From Accumulibacter sp003538495 (GTDB taxonomy: Bacteria > Pseudomonadota > Gammaproteobacteria > Burkholderiales > Rhodocyclaceae), in contig NZ_JAPUVQ010000148.1 in the NCBI RefSeq assembly GCF_029255145.1, forward strand, positions 1-64,000: a stretch of 64,000 nt of DNA. Direction: 5' to 3'. Below are positions 62,237-64,000 of this stretch, piece by piece (the first letter of the stretch is position 1; each line of letters starts with the position of its first letter). The notes below the pieces were generated by a model. It was given only the letters and a program-made list of their open reading frames with translations, was not told the DNA's origin and did no database searches. Made by a program: the position numbers and the translations under genes.

Positions 62237-64000
62237 ATGAGTGAATTTGCCGGGATGGAAGACCTGCTGCAGGATTTCCTGCAGGAAGCCGGTGATCTGC
62301 TGTCGGATGTGGACAACAAGCTCGTTGATCTTGAGAGGAGCCCCGGCGACGCCCGCTTGCTCAACGACATTTTCCGTGGCTTCCACACCATCAAGGGCGG
62401 TGCCGGTTTTCTCAATGCGGTCGAACTGGTGACGCTCTGTCACCTGACCGAGAATCTTTTCGACAAGCTGCGCAACGCCGAGCGAAAGCTGACACCGGGG
62501 TTGATGGATACCATCATGGCGGCGACCCAGGGCGTTCGCAACATGTTTGGCGAGATCGCGCAGGGGCGGCAACCGGCCCCTGCTCCGCCCGAAGTGACGG
62601 CCGCCCTGCGCGCTGCACTGGTCGATGAAGTCGTCGGGAGCCCTGGCGCAGCGCTTGCTGCAGAGTTGGCTGCCGCCCAGCAGTCGGCGGCGGGTCCGGA
62701 CTGGCAGGCGCTGCATCAGGCCGTGGTCGGCCAGACGGTAGCGCCAGCGCCGGTGACTACGTCCGGCGCGCCCGCCGTACCGGCGGCGTCAACCGAGCCA
62801 GCTAAGGCCGTCGATGTAGCCAAGCTGCAGCCGCATTTCCCGCCAGAAGGGCGTCGCGCGACAGACAAGCCGGGCGCTGCGGTGAGTGGCGCCACATCCG
62901 GTCGCCGTGCGGAAGAGAAGGGCGCCGCTCGCGAGACGACGATCCGGGTGGATACCGCGCGCCTGGATCAAGTGCTCAACCTGTCTGGCGAGATCGGGCT
63001 GACCAAGAACCGGCTCACCAGTCTGCGGGCGGACATTCTCGCCGGTAGAAACGACACCGAGACGCTGCAGGCGCTCGACCAGGCAGTCAGCCAACTCGAC
63101 CTGCTGGTCTCCGACTTGCAGAATTCGGTGATGAAGACACGGATGCAGCCAATTGGCCGGCTGTTCCAGAAGTACCCGCGAATCGCGCGCGATCTGGCGC
63201 GGCAGCTTGGCAAGGACGTTGAACTGGCGCTGGTCGGCGAAGAAACGGAAGTCGACAAGACGATGATCGAGGATCTGGCTGATCCGTTGGTGCACCTCAT
63301 TCGCAACGCGGTCGATCACGGTGTGGAGTCGCCAGAGCAGCGGCAGTTGGCCGGCAAGCAGGCGAAGAGCGTGGTCCGTCTCGAGGCGCGTCAGGAAGGC
63401 GACCACATCGTCTTGATCATTGCTGACGATGGTCGTGGCATGAACCCTGAGCGGATCAGGGCAAAAGCGATCGAAAAGAACATCATCAGCGAAGAGGAGG
63501 CCAATACCCTTGACGATCGGCAGAGCCTGAATCTGATCTTTCTGCCCGGTTTCTCGACCATGGCGCAGGCCTCGGCGGTATCGGGCCGTGGCGTCGGGAT
63601 GGATGTGGTGAAGACCAACATCCAGAAACTCAACGGTTCGATCGAAATCCGCTCCGAACTGGGCAAGGGCTCGGTATTCATCATTTCGCTGCCCTTGACC
63701 CTGGCGATCCTGCCGGTTCTGCTGGTGCTCCTGGGTGAGCAGCCGTTTGCCTTGCCGCTGGCCATGGTCAGGGAAATCCTGCCGATCGACCACGAGCGGA
63801 TGCAGGAGGTTGGCGGCAAGGAGACGGTTGTCGTACGAGGTGAAATCCTGCCGGTGATTGCCCTCTCGCGGTTGCTTGGCTGGCCGCAGGTGCAGCGACC
63901 CGAGTACGGCGTCCTGATGCAGACCGCGGAGCGCAGCTTCATTCTCGCGGTAGACAACTTCGCCGGCCGTGACGACGCCGTGATCAAGGCGCTTGACGAT
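62237..64000 (+). CDS. cheA: Chemotaxis histidine kinase CheA, 3' end cut by window
   Basis: At least 588 residues of CheA. The P1/HPt domain has FHTIKGGAGF (phospho-His50); P3 dimerisation (about 235-300; RLDQVLNLSGEIGLTKNRL); P4 kinase domain (about 300-495; HLIRNAVDHGVE, DDGRGM, and GRGVGMDVV boxes); and the start of the CheW-like P5 domain (about 500 on; PFALPLAMVREIL). The stretch between P1 and P3 (about 105-235) is Ala/Pro-rich, and no CheY-docking P2 domain could be recognised. ATG 62237 follows the cheZ stop by 10 bp with GGAGG upstream. The C-terminus is beyond the window. Confidence 0.96.
   Translation, partial: MSEFAGMEDLLQDFLQEAGDLLSDVDNKLVDLERSPGDARLLNDIFRGFHTIKGGAGFLNAVELVTLCHLTENLFDKLRNAERKLTPGLMDTIMAATQGVRNMFGEIAQGRQPAPAPPEVTAALRAALVDEVVGSPGAALAAELAAAQQSAAGPDWQALHQAVVGQTVAPAPVTTSGAPAVPAASTEPAKAVDVAKLQPHFPPEGRRATDKPGAAVSGATSGRRAEEKGAARETTIRVDTARLDQVLNLSGEIGLTKNRLTSLRADILAGRNDTETLQALDQAVSQLDLLVSDLQNSVMKTRMQPIGRLFQKYPRIARDLARQLGKDVELALVGEETEVDKTMIEDLADPLVHLIRNAVDHGVESPEQRQLAGKQAKSVVRLEARQEGDHIVLIIADDGRGMNPERIRAKAIEKNIISEEEANTLDDRQSLNLIFLPGFSTMAQASAVSGRGVGMDVVKTNIQKLNGSIEIRSELGKGSVFIISLPLTLAILPVLLVLLGEQPFALPLAMVREILPIDHERMQEVGGKETVVVRGEILPVIALSRLLGWPQVQRPEYGVLMQTAERSFILAVDNFAGRDDAVIKALDD

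Overview
The window is high-GC, gene-dense Gram-negative chromosome. Gene content (BPSS1780-type membrane protein, DUF2917 proteins beside LysR and MocR regulators, CheV/CheZ chemotaxis, FliW, large PAS/GAF/GGDEF/EAL signalling proteins, RTX protein) fits a motile betaproteobacterium, plausibly a Rhodocyclales or Candidatus Accumulibacter relative. That placement is inference from gene types, not from a marker gene. No rRNA, tRNA, CRISPR array or intact insertion sequence was seen.

Layout. 1-4479 (minus): secreted-protein region with an RTX calcium-binding protein cut by the left edge, a small exported protein and a metalloprotease reading frame interrupted by two TAG codons. 4939-8010 (plus): two small membrane proteins and an MsbA-like ABC exporter. 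8045-16925: housekeeping and regulatory genes (Na+/H+ antiporter, beta-propeller protein, LysR regulator with divergent DUF2917 gene, GST, MocR regulator with a second divergent DUF2917 gene, an orphan AbiEi-type antitoxin behind an inverted repeat, YaeQ).

17190-29717 (plus) is a seven-gene signalling cluster: a CHASE/PAS/PAS hybrid histidine kinase whose first PAS has FixL-type heme residues, two stand-alone receivers, an HPt-REC-REC-GGDEF cyclase, a REC-PAS-GAF NarL-type kinase with its LuxR-type regulator, and a REC-GAF-PAS-GAF-PAS-GGDEF-EAL-REC protein. Five of the six junctions overlap by 4-14 bp or nearly so, and ten receiver domains sit side by side, pointing to a phosphorelay that controls c-di-GMP. 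29780-40902 holds an alkenal reductase, a lipoprotein, a polar amino-acid ABC importer, MarC, threonine ammonia-lyase and a 1352-residue sensor kinase.

41113-44302 is the most unusual locus: a very short Geobacter-like type IV pilin, a small exported cysteine-containing protein, an ABC-2 permease, a membrane-anchored protein and an ABC ATPase, in one tight run. It is followed by a lower-GC block (44525-47827) with a polytopic membrane protein, GtrA and a PAP2-like protein, then an FAD oxidoreductase, which together suggest envelope glycan or lipid modification. 49957-50386 is an internally deleted Rpn-type nuclease. 50536-56281 (minus) carries a SWIM-SNF2 helicase, a HAD phosphatase and Tex. 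56524 to the right edge is motility: FliW, then a chemotaxis run (MCP behind a sigma28-like promoter, two tandem CheV, CheY, CheZ, and CheA cut by the right edge).
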